64,000 nt of DNA from Trichomonas vaginalis G3 (lineage: Eukaryota; Parabasalia; Trichomonadida; Trichomonadidae). Each line of letters starts with the position of its first letter. Within the stretch, counting starts at the first letter, position 1. The position numbers were made by a program, and so were the translations under genes. Location of the stretch: positions 8,155,797 to 8,219,796 of the forward strand of contig NC_067204.1 of NCBI RefSeq assembly GCF_026262505.1. Reading direction: 5' to 3'. Below the pieces are notes generated by a model. It had not been told where the DNA came from. It was given only the letters and a program-made list of their open reading frames with translations, and ran no database searches. Shown here piece by piece: positions 16,946-26,314 of this stretch.

Positions 16946-19168
16946 TTAATACAACAATTGTGCAAGTCTAATTCTCTCATAGAAATCACGCACATTAACA
17001 TGGAATATCTTTGTAGAGCAGTGTCCGCCAATCGATTGATCGAACTTAGTTTTAGCTGCTTTGAGAGATTTAGCTTGAACTTCATCTCCGAATTCAAGTA
17101 ATTTCATATAAACATTCTCGTAAATTGCAGAATTATCAGCGAATTCCAACGCAACGAAAGGAATCAAATCTTCTGTATTTGTTGGTGCTGAAAAATCCTT
17201 TGATGTTAATTTCAAAGGCATGATCAAAGAATTTTCATGTAAGAAAGAAATCATATCATCCATCTTCATTGGCTGGTTCAAAGACTTCTTCAGCCATTTG
17301 TTATAGAGTTTAGCAATATCAGATGAAGCCATTCTGTCATCTAACTTCGACATAAATTGTCTGAAATCAGAAAAGTTGTTGATTTCTTCGCATCCGATTT
17401 TCTTCCAAAGTTCTTTGATGTTATCATCCATGCTTTGGCTTTCTTCTCCATAAATAGCTGCAAGATAATCCAAAATACCATCTAAATCAGTAATTGGCCG
17501 ATTTCCAAATCCAAATGAACCACTTGTAGCAATTTTAGTGATTCTTTCAGTGTAAAATTTGAGAATTCTTCCGGAACAAAGCTTCTCAAGAACTTCTTTG
17601 CCGGCTTGTGTTGCCGCAGCAATAGGAACTGCACAAACTTGCTTTTCATTCATCTCAAATTCGCTGAACATTGGTCCTGGATTGGCTTTTTGAATCATAG
17701 AAATGGAATACAAGTAAAAGTGGAAGGCATCAATGCGAAGAGGATGATCTGATAACTGTAGGAAGCGCTGAAGATATGCAAAGTGGCTGGAAGGTTCGTA
17801 AGTGCTGTTCATAAGAGTTCCGATGAAATCTAATAAAACCCTTTCGGCTACGGTCCGATGGCCAAAGATTTGAAGGAAGGAGTCAAAACAGAACTCAAAT
17901 AAGTCTTTGGAATACATCTTTTGAGGACCAAATGATGCTAAATTTGTCAAATAATCTGAATAAATAAAAACCATTGCAGCTTTCAGCCATTTTTCGTTAC
18001 GAATCTTTGGTTCTGCATCTTTTGGTAATGTGATAAAGAACTTACTATAGTAAACCCTATAATTTTTCTTTGGAGAAGACATTTGATCTAAATAATGCTC
18101 CAAAGACTTAAGTGTCTGATCAATATACTGGAATGATGGTTTGTTTTGATCGGAAAGCTTAATTTGAATCTCTCTGAGTTGAGTATTCATATCATCTAAT
18201 TCATAAACAAATGGATTAACAACAGATGACGAATTTTTCTCATCATAGACTTTAATACCTAATTTCTGCTTGATATCATTAAGTTCTAACTTCAAAGCTG
18301 CTCTTTCTTTTATTTGAACATCAATTTTTTCTTGAAGTGAATCGAATTTACTTACATCTCGCTCTGCGTTCTCTTTTGAACGCTGCTTTTCTTCGTTATA
18401 TGCCTCTTCTATTGTTTTAAGCCGAGATGCACAAAATTCTAAATCAGTTTTAAGGAATTGAACGCGATCCTTGTGGCAATTGAGGATATATTCACGTTCT
18501 TGTTTATGTAACTCGATCATTTTTGAGAAAAGATCTTGATTTCTCTTCCAAATTACAGCAAATAATCTTCCTCTTTCTGTACAACAAATTGAAACCTGCC
18601 TAACAAGCTCATTGAATGCAACAGAATACCAATGTTGCGCGTTCGTAACTACATCAATCGGATTTTCGGTTGACTCGAGATTTTCTGCCAAAACAGAATT
18701 TAACCATTCTCCAAGTAATTCGACTTCTCTTTTTGATGTTGTGCTTCCAGAGTGGAAGTGCATCTGTCTCCATTTCTTTAGTTTAAGTGGTTCTGCTGCT
18801 GTAGAAGGGCGTTTATTAATTGTTAAAAAATCTGTGTTTATTAATTCTTTCTTTGTTGAATATGATCCAATTTGGGCTGTTGTAGGTCTTTGATTCAATG
18901 CAGCTAAATCTGAATTATTTGCTTGTTTTTTATCTAAAATCGAATCGTTTGTTGCAGTTTTTGGTCTTTTTCTGATAGTAACATGGTCTGTTGTTTTTGC
19001 TCCTTTGCTTCTGTTCACTGAACTCTTCTTATGTGCCGTCGATCTATCAGATTCGAGTTCAAATTCTTTAACATTTATATCTTTTTCGGATATTTTAACA
19101 GAACTCGGTCTATTAGCTAATGGTAACTTCTTTAATGACTCTAAATCCTTCCCACTTTTCTGAGTCAT
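16946..19168 (-). CDS. coiled-coil protein of unknown function, 740 aa
   Basis: I do not recognise a family. The first ~150 residues are low-complexity, basic and Ser/Thr-rich with a repeated R-P-x-T-A phrase (KRPKTATND, QRPTTAQIG, KRPSTAAEP). A long coiled coil follows, roughly residues 190-340 (for example CHKDRVQFLKTDLEFCASRL). The C-terminal 400 residues look globular and helical (DFIGTLMNSTYEPSSHFAYL, FHFYLYSISMIQ). The repeated RPxTA motif is common in trichomonad cytoskeletal or flagellar proteins, which hints at that setting only. I chose the start at 19168 (MTQKSGKD) rather than 19243 because a TCATTT Inr lies just upstream of it and inside the longer frame. Confidence 0.65.
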   Translation of the reverse strand: MTQKSGKDLESLKKLPLANRPSSVKISEKDINVKEFELESDRSTAHKKSSVNRSKGAKTTDHVTIRKRPKTATNDSILDKKQANNSDLAALNQRPTTAQIGSYSTKKELINTDFLTINKRPSTAAEPLKLKKWRQMHFHSGSTTSKREVELLGEWLNSVLAENLESTENPIDVVTNAQHWYSVAFNELVRQVSICCTERGRLFAVIWKRNQDLFSKMIELHKQEREYILNCHKDRVQFLKTDLEFCASRLKTIEEAYNEEKQRSKENAERDVSKFDSLQEKIDVQIKERAALKLELNDIKQKLGIKVYDEKNSSSVVNPFVYELDDMNTQLREIQIKLSDQNKPSFQYIDQTLKSLEHYLDQMSSPKKNYRVYYSKFFITLPKDAEPKIRNEKWLKAAMVFIYSDYLTNLASFGPQKMYSKDLFEFCFDSFLQIFGHRTVAERVLLDFIGTLMNSTYEPSSHFAYLQRFLQLSDHPLRIDAFHFYLYSISMIQKANPGPMFSEFEMNEKQVCAVPIAAATQAGKEVLEKLCSGRILKFYTERITKIATSGSFGFGNRPITDLDGILDYLAAIYGEESQSMDDNIKELWKKIGCEEINNFSDFRQFMSKLDDRMASSDIAKLYNKWLKKSLNQPMKMDDMISFLHENSLIMPLKLTSKDFSAPTNTEDLIPFVALEFADNSAIYENVYMKLLEFGDEVQAKSLKAAKTKFDQSIGGHCSTKIFHVNVRDFYERIRLAQLLY

Positions 19169-19174
19169 CAAAAG

Positions 19175-19180
19175 AAATGA
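19175..19180 (-). promoter_or_regulatory. Inr TCATTT deciding a gene start
   Basis: Minus-strand TCATTT lies six bases before the ATG at 19168. It falls within the longer open frame and so argues for the shorter protein. Confidence 0.55.
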
Positions 19181-19300
19181 AAATAAATTGCAATTGTTTA
19201 CAAATTGTACGTTACTGAATTGTTGATTCGATTCATGCTTCAATCAATATAATACACTTATATAATGTAGAAGGATCGAACTAGGAACGTTTAATTGAAG

Positions 19301-19474
19301 ATGTCTGTACGAGAGATTCACGAATTGTTGGAATTTTTACAAAAAATAATCAAAATCAGATTCTCTGAACGAAATGTTAACACCCGTTTATCCACTTCCA
19401 AAATAGCAAGCTTTGTTAAAGATAAACATTTGTTGAATAATCTTTTGTTCAGCTCTATTGAGCATTTTTGCTAA
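19301..19474 (+). CDS. possible small gene or gene fragment, 57 aa
   Basis: An ATG frame encodes MSVREIHELLEFLQKIIKIR...LLFSSIEHFC. The first part looks like a leucine-rich helix, a composition unlike that of random AT-rich frames. It could be the N-terminal stub of one of the large ankyrin-type families. There is no clear Inr. Low certainty. Confidence 0.25.
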   Translation: MSVREIHELLEFLQKIIKIRFSERNVNTRLSTSKIASFVKDKHLLNNLLFSSIEHFC

Positions 19475-20218
19475 ATTCTTTACTAATCCAATAATACAAC
19501 TTCCTTCCTTGGAATCGTTGGATGTGATATTATTATGTTAGTATTAGAATCAAATAAAGAAATGTCTTAATTGAGTTGATGAATCAATAAAAAGGTGTTT
19601 TGATGTGGCTGTCATACTGGGTACACTTAAAATTGGCTAGTAATATATCATGTGAGAAAAGCATTGATAAATTCCGCAAGAAATTACGATCTGAAATTTT
19701 TCATTATTGAAGATTTTCGTATATCTCATATTGCATTCTTATAAGAAATTGTTAAGAATGAAAAACCTTTAAAAAGAAATGAGTTATTATAATAACGTTG
19801 ATATCCACAATATAATGATATGAGAATGATGATCGGTCTATTAAGGATAAAAGAATCTGCAACTATCAATGCAATTTAGAGTACATTGGTTAAAATGAAT
19901 CATAATTTGATATTTACTTATGGAAATAAAAGCAAATGATAAAAAGAAAAACATGTACTAGTATAAAGATCAAACAAAATTTATTAACAATAAGTTCGCG
20001 TGGCCTAAAGCCGGAGAAGTTGAAAAGATATAAACAATTTTTCTTCAAAAGATGCATGAAACTAAGGTAGTGTTTTGTTGGTTCGTATAGTTCCGATCTA
20101 TACAACTGACTTCACTGCTAAGTTGTATACGTTCGGAATATTTTTTTTTCTTTTTTTTTCTGAGATTTACAAATAAATAATAAAAAAATTTTTTTTGTGA
20201 GCGGAAATTTTTCTTCCT
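19475..20218. other. gene-free spacer with A/T tracts
   Basis: AT-rich, with T-tracts near 20145-20160 just downstream of the minus-strand gene stop. I see no gene. Confidence 0.5.
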
Positions 20219-21100
20219 TCAATCTATGTCAAACCAACTGCGTTCTGTAGAAATCGATTCGCCGAATATAAAGTCAGTATCATGAGAATCACTAGGAGTT
20301 TGGTAGAATGCATCGTCGAAAAGATTATAAAATCCGTCATCTAAGACAGGAGTAGATAGAGGTCTAGGTATTGCTGGCTTTGGAGGTTCAGGCCGAATCT
20401 GTTCTGAAATAGGAGGAATGGCGAAAAAGTCTGCTTGAACCCTTGGTAAACTCGATGGTACGAGAAGCATATTTGTATCCGCTTCCCTTGGCGGCGGTCT
20501 GTAGTCCATGTTAATAATTGGTGTTGGGAATGGCGCTCTCTGTTTGTTGATTGGTTGTGGATTTTTTGGAATCGGTGTAGGATTTACTGTATTCAGTCTA
20601 AATGACAGAGGAACTGCTGATGCTTCTGCTTGACGCAATGTCCATTGTCTGATTACTGGGCCATTGTGTTGTAATGCTGGCAATAATGATCCTATAACTT
20701 GCCTAACTCTGGTTTTAGAAGATATATAACCTAGGGATTGGAGTCCGTTATTGATACTTGACTTGCACCGGCCTACAAGATATTTTAATTGTCGTGTGTT
20801 TACGCAAACATAAGAACCGCCAAAATAAATTCCACATACTATACTTCGAATATCCTGTTGATCGGGTCTCCTATCTATGTATTCGGAGATCCTCATGAGA
20901 TCTTTCTGGAATGACGCTTGGTGCCTATTCTTCGAAGGAACATTTTCCCCAAGAAAGCTGCTTCTCAGTTGCTGGAACGTTGTCTGGTCATCTTGGCTTA
21001 ACATGTCCCAGTAAACAGCTGGTGGCTCATGATCTGGCTCATCGATAAGGGTATTGTCAGCGCGCATCTGAAATTTTAATATATCGTATGTAGTATACAA
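20219..21100 (-). CDS. initiator-binding-domain (IBP39-like) transcription factor, 293 aa
   Basis: IBP39 binds the TCAYW initiator in T. vaginalis through its N-terminal winged-helix IBD. Here residues ~62-130 have the IBD pattern: HQASFQKDLMRISEYIDRRP, then IRSIVCGIYFGGSYVCVNTR and CKSSINNGLQSLGY, the K-S-S-I-N recognition helix of the family. The rest is a proline-rich, probably disordered region (PPPREADTNM, RPEPPKPAIPRPLSTP) and an acidic aromatic tail (DDGFYNLFDDAFY) that could serve as an activation or polymerase-contact segment, as the C-domain does in IBP39. The ATG at 21067 (MRADNTLID) is an alternative start. The species has many IBD paralogues, so the specific target is unknown. 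Confidence 0.8.
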   Translation of the reverse strand: MYTTYDILKFQMRADNTLIDEPDHEPPAVYWDMLSQDDQTTFQQLRSSFLGENVPSKNRHQASFQKDLMRISEYIDRRPDQQDIRSIVCGIYFGGSYVCVNTRQLKYLVGRCKSSINNGLQSLGYISSKTRVRQVIGSLLPALQHNGPVIRQWTLRQAEASAVPLSFRLNTVNPTPIPKNPQPINKQRAPFPTPIINMDYRPPPREADTNMLLVPSSLPRVQADFFAIPPISEQIRPEPPKPAIPRPLSTPVLDDGFYNLFDDAFYQTPSDSHDTDFIFGESISTERSWFDID

Positions 21101-22248
21101 AAATAATCGTCATTTGTCAGAAAAATTAAGAATAATAAAAAAATTATGTTTGTACTATTTGAATCATCTTTGAGATGATAATTGTTTTCTCTACCCATCA
21201 TTTTTGAGATTTTTTTCTAACGTTATTCTTTCATTTTCTGAAAAGTTGTTACGCATTTATTATTCGAGCTTCTTAATTCATTATTGATAAGTTTTTTTGG
21301 AAATCTTATTATGCATTGATTCGTTAAAAAGTGACATTTTCCATGCGGATCGGATTTTTGGTATTCAAATCTCTTATGCCGTGGGATATAAAGTTTCTGG
21401 CTTTTTGCGCTTAAAGGCTGGTGCTTGGGGAGCTGCCAGAGCCAGATATATGGGAAAATAATTTTATATTGAGTTTATAATAGACTTAATTACTTCACCA
21501 AATAAATTGGAGACTACGAGACACTAACGTATAAATAGTACCTCATAGTCTCCAATTCATTTTAGAAATAAGATAAACTTTCTCCGAATAATTTATCATT
21601 CGGACATAGTTTCTCTATTTTCTAATAAATTTTGCTACATGTGAGGATCTCGCCCGAATGCAGCTCTTGGTAGGTAGCAATTTATAGTTAAAAAAAATAG
21701 AAACATAATCTATCACTTTGGCAAAGAACTACAGTCTTGGAGACACAGAAACTGAAACATCTCTTAGCAGACTCCAGTTCTCGAATGAAAACTTAGAAAC
21801 TTTGAGGAATTTCATTGACAATTCGACAAATGGTTTAAACTTTTTAATGAGAGATGTTCAAAATCAGATATGTGTTTGTATTGGATGTCTCATAATGAGT
21901 ATTCCTCTCTAAAATGATAAAAAAAAAATCAATTTGGAAACATTATTTTCCTTTTTTTATATGAAGTAGAACCTTGTGAAGCATTGATTCAAGATCACCA
22001 CCTCATAAGATACCATTTCTTTTTCGGGCACCCAAAAAGTTTATATTCATTTTTTGACACGTAAAGGGTCACTTTACGATTTTTGGTTAATTTTGTCACT
22101 TTTGGATAATTAAGTTTCCAATTCAAATATCCGTATCGTAAAGAAATATGGCATAACATAGTATTTAGAATTCAAACATCAACTAATTTTTTAAATTGAA
22201 AGGATTAGAACGATTAGAAATTTTGGCTTTGAAAACATTATTATAAAA
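21101..22248. other. gene-free spacer with one inverted repeat
   Basis: About 1.1 kb of AT-rich DNA between the IBD gene and the next gene remnant. It holds the inverted repeat at 21505-21557 and several isolated GTCACTTT or AAAGTGAC words that look like initiators without genes (near 21330, 22060 and 22096). A TTG-started 64-codon frame at 21718 following TATCACTTT may be a decayed gene end, but I could not support it. Confidence 0.45.
21505..21557. repeat. inverted repeat, 16-bp arms
   Basis: AATTGGAGACTACGAG (21505-21520) and CTCATAGTCTCCAATT (21542-21557) pair with one mismatch around a 21-base loop. No gene ends here, so a terminator role is unlikely. Confidence 0.6.
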
Positions 22249-22557
22249 ATGTTATTCTATATTCTTGCATTTGCTTCAGCACTTAACAACGAATAAGAGC
22301 AATCTCAAAAAATGATTTTCCCCTTCAATGATAACATTTATGCTGAAGAATCTAACACAACCAATACCTCAACACCTGAACCAACACCAAATGACCATTA
22401 TCCAATTACCAAATACGGAATCATTACAATGTGTGGTTGTTTTGTTTTCGGAGTCATCATCACAATTATTGCAATCATTTGCTATCACAAGAAACCAGAG
22501 CTCAATGTAATCAATAATGATCCCTTGCTCCCAGAAAATACAACCAAGAATACATAA
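22249..22557 (+). pseudogene. remnant or short form of a single-pass surface protein
   Basis: ATG 22249 opens a signal-peptide-like start (MLFYILAFASALNNE) that ends at an in-frame TAA (22294). In the same frame, 18 bases on, an ATG at 22312 starts an 81-residue stretch with Ser/Thr/Pro-rich sequence (TTNTSTPEPTPNDHYP), one membrane span (IITMCGCFVFGVIITIIAII) and a short tail ending in DPLLPENTTKNT. This is the classic tail of trichomonad surface proteins such as the BspA-like or adhesin-like families. The gene lacks an ectodomain, so it is either a collapsed surface-protein gene or a tiny membrane peptide. Confidence 0.5.
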
Positions 22558-23070
22558 TTTAGATTTGTTACTAAAATTTAATTCTTTCACTATTTAATTT
22601 ATAATATATGCTATTTTTCGGGCTTCTTGATATCCCAACAATATTTTCCCCTTTACAAAATAAGATTGCTATAAAAAAATTCCATTTTCATAGATTTTGA
22701 TCTCGAGAATCTCCGTAAAATGTAATATTATAAGTAATTTAATTCTATGGCGTAGTAGGAAAATTTATAATTGTTCTTGTGTTTCCAAAAAAAAAACAAT
22801 ATTTGCTAAATTTACACAAAACTATGAAATGTTCAAAATATAAACAGTAAATACATTCCATATCTCAAAAGCATATATTTTTAATAATAATATCTCGAAA
22901 TCGGCCTGATAACTTTCGGGCGATACTTCGCACATCAAATATCCATCGCTAAAATCAAAAACCATTGGAAAAAAATTTACTGGCCTACCTTTTGAATAAA
23001 TGATAGTATAGTTCACAATAAACAAATAACGAGTTAAATAGCAATCTAATTAAAATAAAAACAAAATATT
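22558..23070. other. spacer with a dispersed coding-like repeat
   Basis: Between 22822 and 23000 the minus strand carries a stretch also found, split, at 28141-28185 and 29197-29370. The clearest shared peptide is GYLMCEVSPESYQADFEILL, so the repeat seems to be a decayed gene fragment of a multicopy family that I cannot name. Otherwise nothing. Confidence 0.5.
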
Positions 23071-23649
23071 TTATTCTTCGCCCTCTGGCTTTGTTGGAAT
23101 AAGTCTGTATTCCGGAGGTACTTCATCTTCTGTATAGAGTCTATCTGAGAAGTAAATACGTCTTACACGACAGTTTGCATAAACAGAGACACGGAGTGTT
23201 TCGATGTAGTTAGTACCATATGCACGACGAGTAAAATCACTTAAGTTGAATTGAATTTGGTTCCAACCAGGATCAAGTCTCATTGGGAGAGTGCAAACAA
23301 ACGGTTTAACACGAGTCTTTGACTGGAAGTTAGATGCACGGAAGCGGCGTCTCATGTTCATATCATCAAGAACTTGGATTTCGAACGTAAAGTACTTTTT
23401 AAGGTACTTTAAGACTAAAACCAAGAAAGGAAGTTTGATGGCCAATTCTTCCTTTGGGTCGATTGGGCATGTGATGTATGTATTGTTAACAGTTGTGCTA
23501 ACGATTTCAAGAACGCAAGATCTAATATCTGGATCTGTTAGTCTTTTGATATAGCCATTTTCAACGTGCTGTTCCCAGATACTAAGTGGCTTTGAACCAA
23601 CTGAGTAAAAAAGATTTAAGAAACCTGCCTGGTATTTATCTCTGAACAT
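23071..23649 (-). CDS. CFAP20: cilia and flagella associated protein 20, 192 aa
   Basis: CFAP20 (also BUG22 or GTL3) is a very conserved axoneme and basal-body protein. It lies at the inner junction of doublet microtubules, where the B-tubule meets the A-tubule. The frame matches along its whole length: [60 protein letters not shown] (human: [20 protein letters not shown]) and [20 protein letters not shown], with only the tail diverging. I place the start at M15 of the longest frame (23649, [10 protein letters not shown]) because it aligns with the family start and has a TCATTT Inr nine bases upstream. Trichomonads have several flagella, so the gene is expected. Confidence 0.97.
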   Translation of the reverse strand: MFRDKYQAGFLNLFYSVGSKPLSIWEQHVENGYIKRLTDPDIRSCVLEIVSTTVNNTYITCPIDPKEELAIKLPFLVLVLKYLKKYFTFEIQVLDDMNMRRRFRASNFQSKTRVKPFVCTLPMRLDPGWNQIQFNLSDFTRRAYGTNYIETLRVSVYANCRVRRIYFSDRLYTEDEVPPEYRLIPTKPEGEE

Positions 23650-23657
23650 TTTTTTTG

Positions 23658-23663
23658 AAATGA
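23658..23663 (-). promoter_or_regulatory. Inr TCATTT of CFAP20
   Basis: Minus-strand TCATTT just before an A-tract and the ATG at 23649, the standard trichomonad core promoter. Confidence 0.65.
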
Positions 23664-23930
23664 AATAAAAAAAAAACGTATTTTCCCGCAATTCATGATA
23701 GTGATAATAACAAACAGCGACTCAATAAAATAACTCATTGTTGATAATTCACGGTCCAAAAGTTCGATATCAATTAGAATTGGATAAATTTCATTCTCGA
23801 TTATGTAGTTCTATGTTCAGGAATATGACATTTTATTAAAATACATAGAGGTTACTTGAAATGAACTGAAATTGGTCAGTTATTGCTTAAATTAAAATAA
23901 AATTATAAAAATTTAAAAACAAACAACAAT

Positions 23931-25346
23931 TCATTTATAATTAATAACTAACAGTGTTAATGGAGATGATAATCTGGACTCTATATGGCACTCTTGGTTA
24001 GGTGGAATATAGAAATCTGAATGTTCTTCAAGTCTATATTGTCTTCCGTTCAGATTCATGACGCCACTTCCATCTAAATGGACTACATGGCGTCCGAATG
24101 TTTCTGGTGTGAAATCCATGCTGTCATCTGCTGGAATTGTAATTTCTTCCTCTTTATAAGGTCCGGATACGATATCTACCTTCGCTTTTTTAGTTTTAAC
24201 ATCTTCATCATGGTTTACAGTCTTCTTTTCTTGACTTCGCATTGGTGTTGTTACACGTGAAGCCATTGTAGAGTAATTTTGAATTCCTGCAACATATCTT
24301 AAGTTTCCTTCTCCAACACCATATTTAACATGCTCTCCCATCCAATGGCGAAGTGGTTTCACTCGAATTCTTTTAGATCTTCTTAAAGCCATTGGAAGAT
24401 CTTCATTTTCTTGCTTACTATCATCAATTTCGGGAATTATAATTTGTATATCATCATCGCTTGAAATTACACTAAAATCGTACTTTGGAATTTGAGATTT
24501 TTTGGTTTTTGCAGGTTTCTGCGATTCTGAAGTTTCTTCTTTAACTTTCTTGGGCTTGACTTCACTCTTTTGCTTCTCTAAGGAACTAGGAGATCTTTCT
24601 TTTTTAATTTTGTTAGAATTTTTAGGTTTTTTAGGTTTTGTCGGATTTTCAGTAGTTTCGGCGGCTTCTTCTTTCTTTCCTTTAGTTTTTTTAGTAGTAG
24701 ATTTAGAAGTTTTTGTGTTATCTTCTGGATTTTGCTCTTTTGACTTTTTGGTGCGTTTTTTCGTCGAATCCCCTGATATTTTAGGTTCTTTAGGTTTTGG
24801 TGGCTCTTTTGGCTTTGTTATTTTTGGTTTTTCAGGAATTTTTTGTTTCTCATTTTCAATTACTGTTTCATTATGGTGTGGAAGTAGAACAGGTTCTTCC
24901 ACATCAGAAGAACTTGGTCCAAATCCAGTAATTTCATCATCAGACTCAAATTTACTTGTTGAAGAAATTGTGATTGTCTGATAAGGAACAGCTTGAGCTG
25001 AGATAGGTTTATTTTGCGTATTTGATGTAGTTTTTTTAAGCTCAGGTGATTCTGTTATATTATTTTTAATTTTTGAATCTGAAAGTGAAGTTTTAGGTTT
25101 ATTTACTTTTTCTCCAACGGTTCGTTTTGGAATTTCGGCGGGTTGCTCCCAAGAAAAAATTGGCGCTTGCTTTGGCGAATTCTTTTGCCAAAAATCGTTA
25201 ATATCATCAAAACCGGCTTTTTTTGTAGAACTTTCACTTGCCTTCGGTGAATTTGTGAAATTGCTGACCACTCCTGATGGATCCCAGCCTCCAGAATCCG
25301 AAGAACTGTCCATTGAAAGAAGGTCTAAAAAGTGACAACCCGCCAT
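23931..25346 (-). CDS. CENP-C/Mif2-like kinetochore protein, 471 aa
   Basis: CENP-C binds the CENP-A nucleosome and holds the kinetochore. The key hit is the segment RRSKRIRVKPLRHWMGEHVK, which fits the CENP-C motif (R-R-S-x-R-x-[RK]-x-[KR]-P-x-x-[FYW]-W; human: RRTKRTRLKPLEYWRGER). At the C-terminus lies a short cupin-like part (VVHLDGSGVMNLNGRQYRLE, then FYIPPNQECHIESRLSSPLT), in the place of the Mif2/CENP-C dimerising cupin. In between and upstream is a long Lys/Pro/Glu-rich disordered region, as in the family. I chose M at 25346 (MAGCHFLDLLSMDSS) over 25424, whose frame runs into the promoter of the gene on the other strand. The motif is convincing; the cupin is weaker. Confidence 0.8.
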   Translation of the reverse strand: MAGCHFLDLLSMDSSSDSGGWDPSGVVSNFTNSPKASESSTKKAGFDDINDFWQKNSPKQAPIFSWEQPAEIPKRTVGEKVNKPKTSLSDSKIKNNITESPELKKTTSNTQNKPISAQAVPYQTITISSTSKFESDDEITGFGPSSSDVEEPVLLPHHNETVIENEKQKIPEKPKITKPKEPPKPKEPKISGDSTKKRTKKSKEQNPEDNTKTSKSTTKKTKGKKEEAAETTENPTKPKKPKNSNKIKKERSPSSLEKQKSEVKPKKVKEETSESQKPAKTKKSQIPKYDFSVISSDDDIQIIIPEIDDSKQENEDLPMALRRSKRIRVKPLRHWMGEHVKYGVGEGNLRYVAGIQNYSTMASRVTTPMRSQEKKTVNHDEDVKTKKAKVDIVSGPYKEEEITIPADDSMDFTPETFGRHVVHLDGSGVMNLNGRQYRLEEHSDFYIPPNQECHIESRLSSPLTLLVINYK

Positions 25347-25447
25347 TTTTATCTTTGTGTTGAAATTATTTTTGGATAAATCTTCTAAACACAACAGAAT
25401 ATCAATTGGATTCATGTTTTGCATGCAAAAATAACGAAAAGTACAAT

Positions 25448-26190
25448 ATGTTCCCTAGTTTTATCAAATTTAATTCAACCCAGGGACAAATAAGTAACAA
25501 CGAAAATTATGAGAGGGAAGTACTATCTAAAATTGCAGAACTCAAGAAACCTGATGATGTTAAACGCTTTCATCTCACTGAAATCAAAAAAATGATTTCA
25601 TTAGCTTACAAAGAAGGAATTTGGAAAAAGATCTTATTTAGAGAATCAGTACTTGGTTGTGGAAGAAATGTGCTTCAAGCGGTATGTAAAAATATTCACC
25701 TCAACCTTGTTAGATCTATCATTGAAAATTTTCTGTGATAATGAAACAAATGATAATCAAGAAAGCTCACCATTCATCTATGCATTAAAAGAAGGCCGTC
25801 TAGACATTGATAAATATCTTATTTCTGCTTGTGCTGATCGTGAAGGAAAAGATGAAGAGGATTATGGAAAAACACCACTCATATATGCATCATCTCAAAT
25901 CATTAAGACTTTGTTCAATATCTAATTTCTGCTGGAACTGTTATAGATGGAGCGGATGATGGAAATACAACACTTATGTATGCATCAAGATGAACTTATC
26001 CAATGCCTTATTTCTGCTGTAACTTATAAAGAAGCAAAGGATAATGATGGAAATACTGAACTAAGTTGTTCAACATCACAAACATGCTGGATATGATATA
26101 GAAGCTGAGGATAATGATTGAAAAAATGAATTGTCACATGTAAGAAACAATGTTTATCAATTCTTGATTTTGATGGGAGCTAGCAATTAA
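25448..26190 (+). pseudogene. ankyrin-family gene, decayed
   Basis: The first frame (25448-25738, start MFPSFIKFNS) has the N-terminal helical part of the trichomonad ankyrin family (FHLTEIKKMISLAYKEGIWK, then GRNVLQAVCKNIHLNLVRSI). Near 25690-25735 the reading shifts to another frame that carries ankyrin repeats (SSPFIYALKEGRLDIDKYLI, DYGKTPLIYASS) up to 25925. Weak repeat traces in yet other frames (DGNTTLMYAS near 25965, DNDGNTE near 26045) continue to the family-like end GASN at 26190. So there are several frameshifts and stops in a host gene, which is a pseudogene. It begins head-to-head with the CENP-C-like gene, 100 bases apart. Confidence 0.75.
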
Positions 26191-26314
26191 GATTATTTGT
26201 ATTTAAGTGCATTCTTTTTTTAAAAAAATCATTTAGCACACCATCACTACACAAATTTCTCTCTAGCAGAATTTTCTTTTCAATTTCAAAATCAAGCCGA
26301 TAGAAGATTTTAAA

